In this document: positions 63,627 to 64,000 of the stretch, piece by piece | Numbering within the stretch: the stretch's first letter is position 1 | How the letters are laid out: each line of letters begins with the position of its first letter | Program-made: the position numbers and the translations under genes | Notes under the pieces: generated by a model | What the model saw: the letters and a program-made list of their open reading frames with translations, nothing else | What the model was told of the DNA's origin: nothing | Database searches by the model: none | NCBI RefSeq assembly: GCF_004119445.1 | Contig: NZ_QICI01000045.1 | Location: 54,457-118,456, forward strand | Length of the DNA stretch: 64,000 bases | Source of the DNA: Chryseobacterium sp. CH21 | GTDB lineage: Bacteria > Bacteroidota > Bacteroidia > Flavobacteriales > Weeksellaceae | Direction of reading: 5' to 3'

Positions 63627-63752
63627 ATGAAAAAACTAAACAAAGAAAAATTGAAAACCATCGTAGCAGGAGGAGAAATCTGCCTGGAATGCGCTATCGG
63701 ATATTATCAGGTTATTATTGATGGCCGATGCTATTGTGTTCCCATGGATTAA
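63627..63752 (+). CDS. Double-glycine leader peptide, bacteriocin-like
   Basis: 41 residues. The leader MKKLNKEKLKTIVAGG ends in the double-glycine processing site used by peptidase-containing ABC transporters. The mature part would be EICLECAIGYYQ... with four cysteines arranged CxxC and CxC, so two disulfides or a bound metal are likely. No transporter or modification gene lies in the window. Similar short peptides are multi-copy in Chryseobacterium, from memory; their role is not settled. It has its own promoter and terminator. Confidence 0.7.
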   Translation: MKKLNKEKLKTIVAGGEICLECAIGYYQVIIDGRCYCVPMD

Positions 63753-63778
63753 TAAAAAAAGCAGCTATTAAGCTAGTC

Positions 63779-63808
63779 ATGGTCGGAAGAAATTTCCGAC
63801 CATTTTTT
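63779..63808 (+). terminator. Rho-independent terminator of the peptide gene
   Basis: Stem ATGGTCGGAA / TTCCGACCAT with a 5-nt loop and T run, 26 nt after the peptide stop. Confidence 0.85.
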
Positions 63809-63813
63809 ATGTT

Positions 63814-64000
63814 TTAAGTTTTGAAGACTTTTGCAGGATCACCCCCCGCAAATATTATTAAAATTGCGGTAATCATATCCCGAAGTTCCATAGCGATGCG
63901 TCTTTTAGCTGTTTTATATCCTAAATTGTTTACTTTTTTGTAAATCAAGAGCAGCATAGAAGCAATCATTGTCATGTAGAGCATTACTTCAATTCCGTTT
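63814..64000 (-). mobile_element. IS4-family-like transposase, 3' end (cut by window edge)
   Basis: The last 62 codons of a minus-strand gene: NGIEVMLYMTMIASMLLLIY, KKVNNLGYKTAKRRIAMEL, then ILIIFAGGDPAKVFKT. The hydrophobic block followed by GYKTA and FAGG is typical of the C-terminus of IS4-type transposases in Flavobacteriia, from memory. The 5' part and inverted repeat lie to the right of the window. Confidence 0.6.

Noticed and set aside
1..64000. CRISPR array, rRNA or tRNA genes
   Set aside because: No regularly spaced repeat, no tRNA cloverleaf-like or rRNA sequence noticed in the intergenic stretches read.

Overview
The window looks like chromosome of a Bacteroidota bacterium of the class Flavobacteriia, most like Chryseobacterium (Weeksellaceae). 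The reasons are AT-rich DNA, promoters of the Bacteroidota type (TAnnTTTG at -7, often with little Shine-Dalgarno), a type III glutamine synthetase, an alpha2-type glycyl-tRNA synthetase, secreted proteins beginning QIGINTxxP, and a short double-glycine-leader peptide. The assignment is from memory of these families, not from a search.

Layout. 1-13 kb: an esterase cut by the window edge, glyS, a secreted protein, an M48 protease, a three-gene operon (serine hydrolase, YdeI-like protein, TPR-AraC regulator), three tandem secreted C1q-like paralogues, a small protein and an umuC-type polymerase with a palindromic operator. 13-31 kb: an accessory region. It holds a Na+/H+ antiporter, an M15 peptidoglycan peptidase, a patatin phospholipase, an acidic small protein, three fibre-like proteins sharing one N-terminal module, a 1270-residue protein of unknown function, a series of likely toxin and immunity genes, an IS remnant and a WYL-domain regulator. 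31-41 kb: a TonB-C-like protein, tadA, an acetyltransferase, coaX, an M1 aminopeptidase, a DinB-like protein, a DUF6909-like protein and another likely effector/membrane-protein pair. 41-52 kb: glnN, a two-component system and an RND efflux operon, then an NlpC/P60 lipoprotein. 52-59 kb: a pentapeptide-repeat protein and the cell-shape operon mreBCD-mrdA-rodA. 59.5-63.5 kb: the haem operon hemA-hemC-hemD-hemE. The end holds a double-glycine peptide gene and the 3' end of an IS transposase.

The most interesting signal is a promoter element found seven times (13229, 15036, 15620, 16893, 17240, 30324, 39256). A 17-nt imperfect dyad of the form ACGACAnGTTyTGTCGC stands exactly 10 nt upstream of a TAnnTTTG box in every copy. 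It precedes the peptidase, the phospholipase, the acidic protein, the fibre/1270-residue operon, the WYL regulator itself and a distant effector-like gene; one copy has no gene after it. This points to one dispersed regulon, perhaps controlled by the WYL protein, combining lytic enzymes, fibre-like proteins and toxin-like genes. No phage capsid, terminase, sheath or baseplate genes are present.

A second pattern affects how the annotation should be read. At least eleven reading-frame breaks each resolve by adding or removing one base, nearly all in a short A or T run (2245, 20091, 27775, 29130, 29360, 30191, 31574, 34511, 35332, 40719, 51404). So many in 64 kb, including in ordinary housekeeping-type genes, suggests uncorrected homopolymer sequencing errors rather than true decay. 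Genes marked here as frameshifted pseudogenes are probably intact in the organism.
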